The notes below the pieces were generated by a model. It did no database searches, was not told where the DNA came from, and saw only the letters and a program-made list of their open reading frames with translations. This document shows, piece by piece, positions 10,871-24,290 of a stretch of DNA of 64,000 nt. A program made the position numbers and the translations under genes. Source of the stretch: Rhynochetos jubatus (taxonomy: Eukaryota > Chordata > Aves > Eurypygiformes > Rhynochetidae). The stretch is from assembly GCA_027574665.1 (NCBI GenBank), contig CM050659.1:20437001-20501000 (forward strand). The letters run 5' to 3'. Position 1 is the stretch's first letter. Each line of letters opens with the position of its first letter.

Positions 10871-13800
10871 TCCCTGTGTCAGTATACCTTACATACATAA
10901 ACTTCTTTCACCAGGTACTTCAGGGAGACTCTTAGGAATGTGCCAAAGGCATCAGGGCTAATCTTGCTGATGTGTAGCACTGCCTACAGTGAGCAGAAGT
11001 CCCTTGAGTGTGTGTTTGGAAGATCTGGCACTAAATGTTCTTTCAACACACTGGTGGAGTGAAACAAAACCAAAAACATTTAAACAGATTAATAATATTG
11101 TAATAGATTACAATCAAGTCAGTCATGTGTGTAAATACGTATTTGCAGCTGTTGGATTTATTATTTCCAGGTGTAGCAGAGCAATGCTGACCACGGAGCA
11201 AAACTGGATACAAGTAAATAATATTAAGAACATTTCAAAAATGCACCAAAGTAAGGTGGGATGTTTAAGTGTAAGAGTTGCTGCCTTAATGCACTACTGG
11301 GATTTCAGAGAATTTGCACAGTAGTTATTTACTGTACTGAGCGTGTCATGTGGGATGCAATATCTACTCTACTCACAGCCAACCTCATGAAATCCACTAC
11401 GGAAAGTAGCTGGACAGTATTACAGGTACTGTTTAAAGTTATCTGCAGATGTCCCTCTGCAGTTGGAAGTCTTTGCTTTTGGTCTTCCACTAGCTATCAT
11501 TTCCACGGAAAATTAGTACCTCTCATCCATCTCTCTCTTTTGAACAGCTCTATTTATAATTAGAAACTCATGGCCTTTTCTGGATGAAATATTCATGTAA
11601 ACTCAACTGCCAAGCTGCACTTATGGCATTGTAAACTGCAAAACATTATCATATTAAAAGTAATTCCGCAACATGCTTCATGCCAACTTAATAAAAATCT
11701 CATTTTAAATATTGTTTAGAAGCAGTAGTCTATTTTACAATGCAGGATCCTAAAATGTATTCAGGAGACAGTACGTTTTGAGAAAATGAAATCAAAGGAA
11801 GAGACAAAGTGTTGAACCCAGGTAAATAATTTCCAAGTATTGACATGAAAATGCATCTATTTTTTTCAATGGTTTCCTAAGACCTACTACAGTAATTCTA
11901 CTTTTTTTTTTATGTTAGGCAAAAGTATGAGTAGTTGTTAGATGTATGAATTAAATAAAGATAACTAAAGATTATTTAGATGTCACTTGAAATAATAATA
12001 ATATATAGTAATATTGGCAAATTTATATGTATGTATACTGCCTTCAAAGATTTGTAAATCTTTTACTTCTGGTGATTGCACAAACTGAAAAGCATTGAGT
12101 ATTTTTAATTAAAGAAGAATTATGTAAAATTAAAGAAGTATACATGTAGCAAGAAACATCACTTGCACACCGCAAAGGGAGTCAAAGATTTATAGGGTCA
12201 CATATTAAGCTTCTGTAACGCATTACTCAGAAGTAGCATCTTATATTTATTCCTATTCGGAGCATGAGTACTCCTTGTTAATGGCAGTAACCTGAAATCA
12301 GAAATTCTGAAAATGAGGATTAAATTTTCAGACCGGATTATATGAAAAAAAGTCTAACTCAGAAATTATTGTCCAGGTAATAAAAGTTTATCCTGTTGTT
12401 ATGAAAAATAGGGCAAGTTTGAACAAAATTTCATCATATTAAAAAAAAAATCCAGATTAAATTACATATTTCTGACTTTTAACAAAAGCAAAAGCAGTTC
12501 AAATGAATGTAAATCACAATTTACAACATGAAAGTAAAAATGATGGCCCTGAGACTTACTTTACTTAGTAGCTAGTGGATATGGTCACAGACTCTGCTTC
12601 ATTAAATATTTAAGTTTTTTGGTACCACATAGAACACTACAAACAGTAGAGACTGAAAGCAACTTGATGTGAATCACTGCATATTCTCAAGGAATAATCT
12701 ATATTCAGATTCTCCTATGAAGTTGCTGCTGAAAACTTGAATGCACTTTGGCAGAAAAGGGAACTGAGTCTGTCTCTCACCTCCAGGCTAAGTAAACCCT
12801 GAGTTGCCCTGCAAACTACACCCGGTTCTACAAAAACGTGCTGGTTGTGTCAATACTCACCCTGTTCAAACCACACAGCCCACCGAAATAATCTTTTCAA
12901 CCAGAGATGCTGTGCTATGTCTTTTCCCTTTCTTTGTAACCTTCACTCAGTGTGTGTCCCCAAGACCAAATTTTTATTTCTTTTAATTCTTTTAATCACT
13001 GTAACACAAGTGACATCCTGAGAACTTGTACAGATTTATGCAGATATTAATGAAACTGAGGATAATCTTTGTCTATTTTGATTTGTTCTCTCCCATAAAA
13101 TGGAAGATTGACAGGGTACTTGAAAAAGAAGCAAAAGAAGAAAAAAAAAATTCTCTTTACTCAATTAGCCCATATTTTTCCAATGGGAATGTGAATGAAG
13201 TGCTGTCTAGGGGGAAATAAAACTGGGAAAGTAAAGGAAACAAAGAAATTACTGACTGGGTCCAAGACACTTACTACAGAAAGGTGTTCTGCTCATAGAC
13301 TCCAGCAGTTCTGTGCTTATATTTTCATTAATTTTCTGTCAGAGCCAGAGAGGGTTCTCTTCCCAGACAATTACTTGTCCACGGGGAAGGCTTCCCTGCT
13401 CAAGGTGGTGCGGATAGCATGCAATGTGTGCTAACATATATTTGCCAATATTCTTGTTTTCTTGGGTCTTTGGTTGTGGATATTATTTGACATTACAAAA
13501 ATAAATACTGCAGCTCTAGATACCTATTCTCCAGAGTAGAGTGTTTCGGCAAATAAGCTCCTGAAACTCATCAGCCTCCTGACTTTCCCACAGAAAGCTC
13601 ACATTTTACCTGGGGCCTGACTGCATGATGCAGAATAAGTCTAACATAATGATAAGTCTAAATAGCACCTTCCAAATCACTAGGCCTTTGGGAAATTCAC
13701 ACTTCTCCTTGTTTGAAAAAGCCAACAGACCCACTCAATAAAATGCTGCTTTACTGACAATACCAGTAAGTTGTTAAATTCTCTTTCCAGGCATGACTTA

Positions 13801-14122
13801 CGAGAGAAAGTCACTCGTTTACATACAGATAGAATATCATACCCTCCTCTGTTGTTGCTGCTTGCCTGTAGCAGAGTCATAATAGAGAATAACCTGTGTC
13901 TTCCTGCTCAAAAATGATTTGTTTCTAATGTTAGTTGGTCTGTTTTCCATAACTGAGAAGATAATCTGGTGCTGGTGATGATGTTAAAGGTGCTATACCG
14001 CCTAGTAAGCTGTTAAAGGACTTGCATGTCCATATCATCACCCAATAAAATTGCTCTTTAAAGTCTTAAAAGATTTGCTTATATATGTGGTAAAAGGAAC
14101 AGCCTAAATAATAACCAATAGA

Positions 14123-14180
14123 CATATTTATATATATTTTATGGTATATAATAAGTATTTTATATTTATTATATAATTAC
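14123..14180. repeat. AT-rich low-complexity patch
   Basis: About 58 bp are almost entirely A and T, in TATATTTA and TTATATAA-type blocks with only a few G or C. It is likely a degenerate AT microsatellite. Confidence 0.6.
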
Positions 14181-17100
14181 GTGCTCCACAAGGTCAGGTG
14201 AACCAAAGGTATTTCTTTTCTAGAAATAAACTGTGACAATTGCTAAAGTTTCAGAATTAGGCACCTAAAATTAGGAAACATCATGATTCAGATCGGCTAC
14301 TTTCATATACCCAATTCAGTTCATAGTCTCCTTGTTGATAAAACCCCAAATGAATATTTCTGCAGAAAAAATGTCCTCAGTCAGTGCACAAGATGGGAAT
14401 AAATCACTCGGTGCTGCTGTTCAATATTATGTTTTTATCCCCACTGTTTACTGAATGGTGTCATGCCTTGTTTATTGCACGCTAGTCAAACCCTGTAGAC
14501 TAAATGATTAATTTCTTCAGACCCTTTCTGTGACACTCATCAATGCAGTATTTAGGTCCTTTACAACACATTAAGAACTATCTGAGATAAGTGCATACTG
14601 TTATTCTAAAGATAGCAGATGCAATGCCAGAAAGCTAAAATCTGATTTAGTGCTATATTGTACTTTATACATCCAAGGGAGAGCAATTTACTCCAGCTGC
14701 AGCCATGAGGTCTCAGCAGTGGTATACGTTACAATCCCAAGTCAGATGGCCAGAATACACACAGCTAAGGTAACCCCTTATCAAGTGTGGGTTTGGTGAC
14801 CAGCATAGAATTACTGTGTGTCAGGAGCATGAAGAAAACCAATTCTCCAGGTCACTAACCATGAGGACATCTTTTTTCTTCCTGCAACACCCTGCCTCAT
14901 TCACTGGATCCTATTCAGCTGCTGAAATAAATGAGACAGGGGATCTAAACATTCTTCTTCTTACAGAAGTCTCTGGGCCACAAACTGCCGGAGCACTGGA
15001 GAGTTTTCTAGATAAGCATCACAACATTCTCCTGTTCTGCCCTTCCCTAAGCCTCCCTCAGAGGTCACAGGGTACTGGGATAGATCAGCCTTCTGCTTTG
15101 ACCCAGAATGTTGGGGTTTTTTCTTGAACAAAACCCCCTTCAACTCTCTCATTACATACCATCTTCATTAAAGCCATATACTTTAAAGTGTTTGGACCCA
15201 GCACAGGGGACCAAATGCTGCAAACTTCTTTTGCAAAGGATGCAAAACTTCCACGCTGGGTTTCAGATATTTACTGACAGTTGAAGAATAGGAAAATTCA
15301 GCTATTTCATCCGCTCTGCTTAGGGGCTATGGAGGACGCAGAAGGGAGAGTTTCCCTGCTCATGTGCGCTAAACTCTCTGTCGGTAAAACCTACTCCAAA
15401 GTTGCAGGAAAAGTCTTGTTTGACTTCAGGGCTGGATCATACCTACGGTAAATAAAACTTCTACAGCGTTGCCTGCAAAAATGAAATCTGAGAAAACCGC
15501 ATTTACCAGAAGGTTTTAAAGTGGATTTAATTTTCAGAGTTTCATATTAAATATTCAAGAATAATACCCTGGATATAACAGCTACTCTTCCTCCCACCTA
15601 CTTCAATGAATATTTGAGGATGGCATTATGAGGTGTCAGATCATCTTTTATTTGAGCAAACCAATATACTCTTTTCTTCTCTCATTCTGGACATACACAG
15701 TATTTCTGCTGACATTTCTTGAAGTACCTTAGACTTCGGCAGACATTTTTCACGTACTAATTCAGTGCGAGTAGTTAAAGAGTGATACAGACACGTGAAG
15801 ACTAGGCCTTACAATGAAGCTTTTTAATGTTGAGTTTGGGTGGTGCTTCCTGCTCCATTTATACCATAAGGATGCCCATACATTTGTCCATGTATTTAGC
15901 ATTTCAGATTGTCATTAAATTATGTTAAAGTGGATAATTAAATTCATGTTTAACAATATCTAAATGGCTTCACAGAGATTTGAAGAAAAAATCTAGCAAG
16001 TCCAAGTCAAAAATTCGGCCTAAAAAAACCCCTGGAATACCAAAACATCTGAAAATAAGAAAATTTTACTCAAAGCAAAATGCAGAATATTTCAGAATAA
16101 TTGGTGTAATGAATCAAAGCTGGTTGGCGGACATCAGAACATCACAGGAAAATATATATACAAAAGCACAATATGTGAAATTTTACTTCCAAAACTGCAG
16201 GTGCAAGAAGAGAGGGAAAAAGAGGAAAGGACAATTTTCATGTTATTTTTTATGAAAAAAACCCACATCAGCAAACTTGCCTTGTCCCCTCATTATATAT
16301 TTAATGATTTTTAAAAAATAATTAACAGAATGTGATTTTTTAAAAATGTTTTTATGTGTGTGTGTTTTCTTTTTTTCTTTTAAACAGAGCTTAAAGTTAG
16401 GCAAATGTTATTCAGGAACAATTTTGGTTTAATTGATCTTGGGATATGAACTGGAGGATCTCCTGACACCACTCCCAGGTCTAATCGTCTATGATGAGTA
16501 CCCAGAGACATCTGTAACTTGATGCATCTTATCAGTCATGAAATGATGTGCAGACTGCATAGCAACCATTACAGCACTATTTCTCGGCACACAGTCGTTC
16601 TAGTACTGGTATGTTATTTAATTGTACTCTGATCCTCACTATAAAAGAAAAATGACACTCAGATGCATGCACTTTGTAAATTAAAGTGCAGGGACACAGT
16701 CTAGGAGTCTGCTACTCCTCAAGCCTACTGCTTACTATTGCCAGTATTCCCACTGCAGACATCGTTATCATGATATAAAGCGCTAAATGTTGGAAGGACT
16801 GAGATTTCAGTAAGTCACCATATGCCCAAATAAAGCTTATAAGAAAAGCACTAAAAGACAATATATCCTAAGTCTTACAACAAGCAGTAAACAAAAGAAT
16901 ATATGCAAAGACAAGCATGCTGGCGAGAAAACTCATTCATTCTTTTTTATAATTCCATGCATTTCCTCACACATTTCATGTTTCTTGTTGACACAAAGCA
17001 TAGTATTGTTTTATCTCCTTGTCTACCCGTTCCTTTATGATATAAAGCTTTCCCTACCTCAGTAATATCAGCTCAATCTATCACTTCACTCTTATGCTCT

Positions 17101-18046
17101 CATCAAAACCAGGCAGTCTCACTCCATTTCTCCTTTACATATGTCACCGATTCACGCATCTTAACCTTCCCTGAGAGCTCAGGGACCGTTCCTATATCCG
17201 AGGAAGATTGTAGTCCTTGCAGTCATTACACGCAAAACCAATACACTCTGTGCAGATGCTACAAGAGAGATTCCAAGCCATGCCACTGATTTCACACTGA
17301 TCTCACATTCCTCTTGTGTTTCTTTACTGACTTTCTGTAATTGTCTGTCTGCAACACAGCCCATACTCTGCTTTCATAACCTTATTAATTAAGGCAAGCC
17401 CAACTTTAAGTACCCACTACACATCCAGAACCAACAACAGATATGTGTGAAACCTGAAAAAGAGGATAACATTCAGGAATACGTTTCAATAAACCCCAGA
17501 AATTCACACTGATAGTAAATGCTTACTCATCTATTCCCACTTTTGGGAAACTGAAATGAATTTGCATACATAGCAAGAAAAAAACCTAACCCATCACTTA
17601 AGCAATGTGTGTCTAATTAACAGCAATGAACAGCTAATTATGAACAATAAACATTAGATGAAGAGAGTCAGACTGCAAAAAGAAGTGGAGGATGCCGATT
17701 TGATCACATAAATCCTTGATCAAATATTTCAAGGCAGTTAACACTAACAGGAGCAAATTAACTATTTGCTGCAAAGTTTTTTCAGGTCTATACAGATTTC
17801 TTTCCTGCAGCAGCATCTCGCCCTAGCCTCGCATCTCACAAAGTGAGGAGACAGGAAAAAAGTGTTGGTCATTTAGGAGGAAAGGTTCTCTTAGTCAACA
17901 AAATATCTGTACGAGAAACAAAAAGATAAAATAACTGGAAAAAATGGAACACACCTGAAACTTAAAAGACTAATATCATTACAGATCTTACCGTGGTGTG
18001 CTGAGGTCTGTCCAGGTATTGTCTTATTGCCCAGCTCAAAACCTCC

Positions 18047-18061
18047 TTTTTTTTTTTTTTT
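18047..18061. repeat. Poly-T run (15)
   Basis: A T15 homopolymer preceded by ACCTCC. No adjacent transposon is visible. Confidence 0.7.
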
Positions 18062-19430
18062 GGCATTTGAGTGCTTCTTAGTATTTCCCAGAATACTCTA
18101 GAGGTATTCTCCAGACTATCATTCTTTCAAGTTACCTGAAAACCTCTTCTTTTCCCTTAAGGCCACTGTGAAATAGCGTATTTCAAGCCTTATCGAAAAG
18201 TTTTGGAAGACTGAGCAGATCACAAAGCAATGTTTCATTTTCATTTTGTCTTAGTCTATGAAGGGATTGCTAAGGCAGCAAGCTACATGCAGCAAATTGC
18301 TGAGGGGTTTTCCAATTAAATTCAAATTTTTACCTCTTTTTATCACTTGTTGTAAATTTCCCAACAATTACACAGTTAATAAGAATCTCAGACAAAGCAA
18401 ATGAAGAAATGAAAACCTAAAGAAATGGTCAACACTTTGCTTGACTCAAGAATAGCAAAATTATTGAGCCAAAATGTTCTTTAATACAGTATTTGCAAAT
18501 CATGATTGTGTACTATTCCATTATTCCTATATTCTTACCAGGAGATAAATGCTTCATATTTGTAGTCCTGTTAGCTAATGTGCTTACTTCAAACATTAAA
18601 ATACTGTGAGTACTCGAGAGACAAAACTACATTTTCATGTGTTAATGTGTGATAAAAACTGATAATAAATTACTGATTATTTATAGTGTAATCAAAGCAT
18701 GGACATTTTTGGTGGTAAATGCTGGTGCTAGTTACAGAATATATTAAATACATAACAATAGTCTTGATGCCCACAGCAATTCAGATATTTATAGAAAAAA
18801 TGCAAGCCAGCTTGGCACATAGGAATGGACATGCTTTCAACAGCTGAGAACCATAAACATAGCTGGAAGGAGTGTCCCGTGAGACTTTAAATAGCTGTGA
18901 AGCGATTACCACAGGTCAAACACCAAGGCAATCAATTTGGAAGCTTTTCTGGTAGGACTGTTCTGCTCGAGTTCTGAGGTCTCAAACAAAGCTCTGCACA
19001 TTCCCTTCTGCACTGGTGGTGCATCTCTCTCCGGGATGCTTTGGGCTGGTGTATCTGCAGCTCCCCCAAGGCAAGGCTCACTTCTGGTTTATGAGGAAAA
19101 TGTGCACATTTGTGCGTAGGTACGTACCCACCCCCCGGGGTGTGACTGAGTGGGACATAACACTTTGCAGTTCTGTTTATAATGATCTTTGGCCCACAGC
19201 TTCTTCTGTTCTCCTCATAAATATTATGTCACGAGTTTTAAAGATAGCTCATATTAAAAGAGTTTTATAACTTTTTTATAAATTACTAATAAAATTATTT
19301 CCTTTACTTAGCCTGTGCCTATGTATGCACACCTCCACAGAAGAAAAGAAATGAACAACTTTAAATTCAAAGCATCTATGTTTTATCTTAAACAGTTTTG
19401 CAATCTGGTTAAGGGTTGTGTATTTTTAAC

Positions 19431-19448
19431 TTTTTTTTTTTTTTTTTT
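19431..19448. repeat. Poly-T run (18)
   Basis: A T18 homopolymer. On the minus strand it could be the A-tail of an old retroposon, but the flank at 19449-19560 shows no recognisable body. Confidence 0.7.
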
Positions 19449-19646
19449 CAAATCAATACGTACAGTTTACCAGGGTCAAAAAATGTTGTGTTGCTACGAT
19501 TTATTGCTAAAATAAGTATATTTGATGTAATCTACTGAACAGCAGTGTCTGAAACACCCCAAACCATCCAGACAACAGGAATTATCAATGGTAATACAGA
19601 GTATGACATGAGGTAACTGTGAACTTTTAATTAGTTTCAAAAATGT

Positions 19647-19670
19647 AAAAAAACCCAACCAAAAACCCCA
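19647..19670. repeat. A/C-only tract
   Basis: Twenty-four consecutive bases of A and C only, built of A-runs alternating with CCC, CC and CCCC. Confidence 0.65.
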
Positions 19671-20879
19671 GTCAAAATCACAGCTACAAAGTAGAAATCC
19701 TCATCTCTATCGCTGGCCATTTGCAGATTATTCTAACATAAATAACAGAAAAGGGATGCATTGTGAAAACAGAAAAGTTTCGGAAGTGTAATTTTCTGGT
19801 TTGTATACACCATTAGCTTTTGAAGGCACAACTATCCCACTGCACTCCTGTCCCCAGGATCTCCCAACATCCTACTCCATTTCAGCAACAAACTGCAACT
19901 TGACTGCAAACAGAGACCAGATTGAAGTTAGAGGCTAAATGTAACTGTTTAGCATTTGGGTGAAATACGAAAAGATAACTCAGAAGATAATCAAACTGTA
20001 CAATATTAAGAATAATTTCCTCTCTAGCTTTCACCTCTCTATCTCAAAGCTTAAGCATGTGTGTAAATCCACAAAGGGTTCACAGGAAGTTCATCTATGA
20101 GTATCAGGCAGCTCAAGCGTTAATTACATATATATGCTCCATCCCTTCTTGTTAAATAAGAAACTTGACAAGAAGTATCAGAAAAATTCACAGTGACCTA
20201 GATGTGCTAGACTGCTCTTTATTTGCAGCTCATCGCAGAAAGGCACCGTATATGCACCACAAAAATTGTGCATGATACGCGCAGGGCTGTGAGGCAACCA
20301 CCAATCAATTTCAGGGTCTTGTAAAAATCTTACCCTTCTTAGGCTATTGATAGATCCTGACCTTATTGCTGGTTCTTCAGCTGTTTTAAAAAGCTTGCAG
20401 TAAAGAACTGGTATGCAGTCTGGAGTCTGGGTAGATGACAAGCTACTCAAGTAAACCAATAGCATGGGAGCCAAAATAGAGGTCAAAATCATTAACTATT
20501 ACTTGAAAAATATCTATTTGTTTGGTTGTGTTAAATACAACCTTAAAGGTCTGTTTAACAAAGTACGACAAAGATTATTTTAGCTCAGAATGGAAAAATG
20601 TTGACGCTCTCCTGTGTTTGTGCTTTTACTTAACCTAAAGGTTAGGCTTATACTGCTGTTGCTGGTAGCATTCCTGCTTTTCACATGCTGTATTTAGTGA
20701 AAAACTAGAAAAATTCCACAACAACCAGAAGCCACTAACACTATATGTTAAGTATTACTGAACTGCATAGGTCTGTGATGAGGTTTCAAATGGAGACTGA
20801 CTTAAATGAACTGGCTGCTGGTCCTAGGAAGTCTGGCACAGTAATTCTTGAGCAAGCACAGTGAAGTCAAGCTACAGCA

Positions 20880-21260
20880 ATACAATACACCGAGCACCGC
20901 TTTTGCCTCCCTGAGCAGCAAAGGGGAACGCAGCCTGCGTGGCACAAAGCGCTGTCTCTCCCCGAGGAATTCTCATCTGCAGTTTGACACTCTCAGAATC
21001 ATGGGAACCTGCATGTTGGTAGGCAGTAGTTACTAGAACGTTTAAATGAATTCATAAAACAGCGCAAGCTCCTGCGAGTGTAATTACATGCACGTGGACG
21101 GTGTTCAGATGAACGAGTCCCACACCCATCCGCGCCACCACGGTGAATATCGAAGACATTACAGAGTCACGCATCAAAAGGCAAATGGCTCGCCCGTTCC
21201 CACCAAATGCCTTACTCCCAGCTGAGGTGTCACCGCAGCCTTTCACCTTCCCACTCCTCC
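20880..21260. other. CpG-retaining, GC-richer patch
   Basis: I count about 20 CpG dinucleotides in about 380 bp, with 13 of them at 21061-21200, against roughly one per 100 bp in the surroundings. Open frames on both strands across it (for example 21052-21246 minus) show no family resemblance. Possible readings are a small unmethylated regulatory element, a diverged GC-rich repeat, or an exon of an unrecognised non-coding RNA. No TATA box or splice pair was found to decide between them. Confidence 0.4.
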
Positions 21261-21980
21261 ACGCCAGCTAATGCTCTCAAGGATGTTTCCTAGCAGTCAG
21301 CAGCCACAAACAAGCTCTGAAAGCTGTGTCGTGGTCTTAACAACAAGCCCTAATCCTGCCTGGCAACCTCTGATAAATAAGTTGTTGGAAGCCATTGGAA
21401 GTTGGATCAGTGCAAAGAAACAGCACCCCAAAGAAATATACACAGAAGCGTTGCAAAGCAGGAAACTGCTGAGAGAGAAATGGCATTGTTAGTGTGTCAC
21501 AGCATCCCAGCAGCTGCGCCTGGGCCTTGGCAGTACCAGTAAAATGTCAATAGAGTTCCTCCAAATGCTTCAAAGACTCTCAGTATTGCAAAAATAGCTA
21601 TGAATACTAATATCTAAAAATACAGAAGCAATTTGTGCTGGTTCTCCCTTTCTCTCCCAGCCCTGGGATCCTTGAGTTGCATTTACAATTTCAATTCGTA
21701 TTTTACCCTTCAGGGTGTCAGCTGAACCTTTACTATGAAACGCTATAACAGCCATGTGTTCACAGGATACTTATCTGTACTTGCATGATTAATTGTATAG
21801 CTCAATTACTTGAAAATTAAGGAAACTAAACAGACTCCTATTTGGACTATTCAATCCCATGACATTTGCAGGTTTTGTACTTGGTGGTGGAATAAAAAAA
21901 ATATAAAGATTAAGGTAAATATTCACCTAGAAAAACTGTGAAGTCTAGGGCTAATAAGAAAAAATCATGGTCAAGTGATT

Positions 21981-22042
21981 GTGTAAATGAACTGAAGACT
22001 GAATGATGTGTAAATGAACTAAAGATTGAATGATGTGAAAAT
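21981..22042. repeat. 27-bp tandem duplication, about 2.3 copies
   Basis: Copy one (21981-22007) and copy two (22008-22034) both begin GTGTAAATGAACT and end GAATGAT, differing at two positions (G to A, C to T). A third partial copy, GTGAAAAT, follows at 22035-22042. The high identity suggests a fairly recent slippage or minisatellite seed. Confidence 0.85.
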
Positions 22043-24039
22043 CACTAAGATCTTATTTCACTCCAGGCTTCCAAGTTTGCATAGAAATAAAACAGCGGAA
22101 GAAAAAAAAAAAGGTAAAAAGTGAGATCAAAGTTTTCGTATCAAAACATGAATATTTTTTAAGGTGTCATGTATTCCTTCATTAAGATAGATTTCAAAAT
22201 CCATCTACTTTCAGGTCTTTGCTTGATAACTGGAACATTTCAAAGAATTCTGAATTAAAGCAAAAATATTCTGTGCAGCTCTAACTAGAATACTCATGAG
22301 TTCTGATTCTGTCTCTTCTATGACAGTTCTTCCCACTGTAGCTTTTGGCAAGTGACTAGGAATGAAACTTTGTCTAGCAAAGTCAAAGGGTATTTGAGTG
22401 CTGCTTTAAATGAGGCCAGCACTTCCTAATCTGATCATTCCCATCCACAGCAGGGCATCAGAAATGTCTGAAGTGTAAGATCTTATAACATCATTTATAA
22501 TTGACATATAAAATAATATTCTAAAATGCAACATTTTCAGTCCCAAATTCTGGTTGCTCTAGTAAATAGGTACTTCATGATCATCAGAGATCACCAGTAT
22601 TGTTTTTCTTAATTACATTTGCAAGTAATTAATGCCATTGCTGCTGTCCTTGATTTGTACTATTCCCTAGATGTGCCTGTACTGAGTAAAAGGGGAATAC
22701 TATGATAATGTAATATAATTGCAAAGTCAAATTGTAAAGATTTTTAATAGCAATCACTCTATAGCACTTTTAATTTTCTGACGGCTTCCTGAGCATTAAA
22801 TAATTATTTCTCACGTTACCCATGTGAGTACATTACACCACTTCTGTCTCCAAGCTTAGGAGCGTGTATTCTCACCCTGCCATAATGCCGAACATGTTAC
22901 GCTTGAGAGGAACGTATTTCAGATGTGGAGGCTGACTGCGAGTGTTTCAAATGAGTCCTGTTATTGAGTTGTACAGCATCTTTCTAGCATCATCCATGAA
23001 ATTTGTTACATGATCTAGCTGCAGCACCAAATCCAATTTCTTCATGCAGAGAAGGTTTGAATGAAGATCTTTTCAAATTAGCAGATAAAAATTTAGGAAA
23101 TAATCTGATGCCATCTGCTTTACTCTCTTGAAATCTTAGGAGTTCATCTTCTAAATACATACTATCAGATGCATATTTTATAACGTTATCATCAGGAGCC
23201 AATTTAAGGTCAAATTTATGTCACAAGAAGAAAGAAATGTAAGGACATACTCAAAATGATTATCACTAAAGGAAGAAGGTCAAGCTTTCTTGCACTTCAC
23301 TTAAAACATATACCTTATAGGAAAATACAACGTTCTTTTGCGACTGCAAGGGAGGGAGGATAGATCTTTAATCTTGCACAAGCCAATGACAATTTTATTA
23401 GCAGAGAGAGCTATGCAGGCCTACCCACCTTCTCTTGGAGGAAAACCTTTTTGAACCATATACTACTATGTGAACTTCGTAATAATTTCCCATGACAAGG
23501 GCAGAATAAGAGACTAGCACTAGATGCCCCAAATCCTAACAGAAATATGGACTGTAGTAGTTCAATCTATGTGTGGGAAGGTGGGGGACTCACAGAGTGG
23601 ATTATCTCCAAGAAGTCTGAAAGGTTTTCTTCAGCACAGCTCAAATTTAACTGAGAAATTACTCTCAAACAATTATTCTTCTAACAATGTTCAACATGAA
23701 AGATGTAGGAGACCTTCTCTATGAAATTAGAGCAGTAGAAATGTGGGAGTAAGGCGGGAATAAAAGTTCAAATTAAATCATTCTTGGTTTAAAGAAATAC
23801 AGAGATAATGTCTCAGATACGTGGGGCCTACCTGTACGAAACATTATACAACAGGAAATTATTGTTTCTATATTGTACTTCTGGGTCTGCTTCCTATTCC
23901 ATTTTCTGCAATTATTTTAGAACGAGCAGAACAAACATGTCAATACAGCAGAATTAGGCAAAATAACCTTATTGTAGAAAACTTTGACAAAGAATGGTAA
24001 TAAGCTATTCAAACCTTAATGTCCTTGAAAACTGGGCTC

Positions 24040-24290
24040 ATTCAGGCCACCTGTGTAACACCATCACTTCCCTCATTTCTGCCCAAAGCTCTCTCCTGGC
24101 CTCTCATTCAAGTCCTGTCAGGATTACATTGCCCTCTGCACTCCACTTGTCCTTTCACCTTGGACCCTCCCATATATTTGATTTCTGTCCCTCTTCTTCG
24201 ATGTTCCTTCTTTCTGCTCCCAGTTCTGTTCCTTTTCCTGCATGTTTTTCTTCTCCCTGTTGTTGAGTCCTTTCTGATTCTACAATGTTT
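24040..24290. repeat. Pyrimidine-skewed stretch
   Basis: About 250 bp show a strong excess of C and T on the plus strand (CCCTC, TCTCTCC, CTTCTTC, TTTTCTTCTCCC and similar). Two overlapping plus-strand open frames exist because stop codons need A or G, so they are not evidence of coding. Confidence 0.5.

Larger units (their letters stand above)
8477..14122. other. Gene-free unique DNA
   Basis: No exon is supported. 8477-8640 is moderately GC-rich and unidentified. The rest is AT-rich with a keto-rich (G/T) tract at 9821-9900, a T/C-rich stretch at about 10060-10260, a segment at 10745-10870 resembling a conserved non-coding element, and a purine-rich run at 13121-13150. Open frames reach about 111 codons (10989-11324) without family resemblance. 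Confidence 0.55.
14181..20879. other. Gene-free unique AT-rich DNA
   Basis: No exon, RNA gene or transposon is recognised. It contains a (TG)5 run near 16351, T15 at 18047-18061, T18 at 19431-19448 and an A/C tract at 19647-19670. Open frames of 60-105 codons occur on both strands and look random; the one at 15980-16255 is lysine-rich simply because the DNA is A-rich. Confidence 0.55.
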
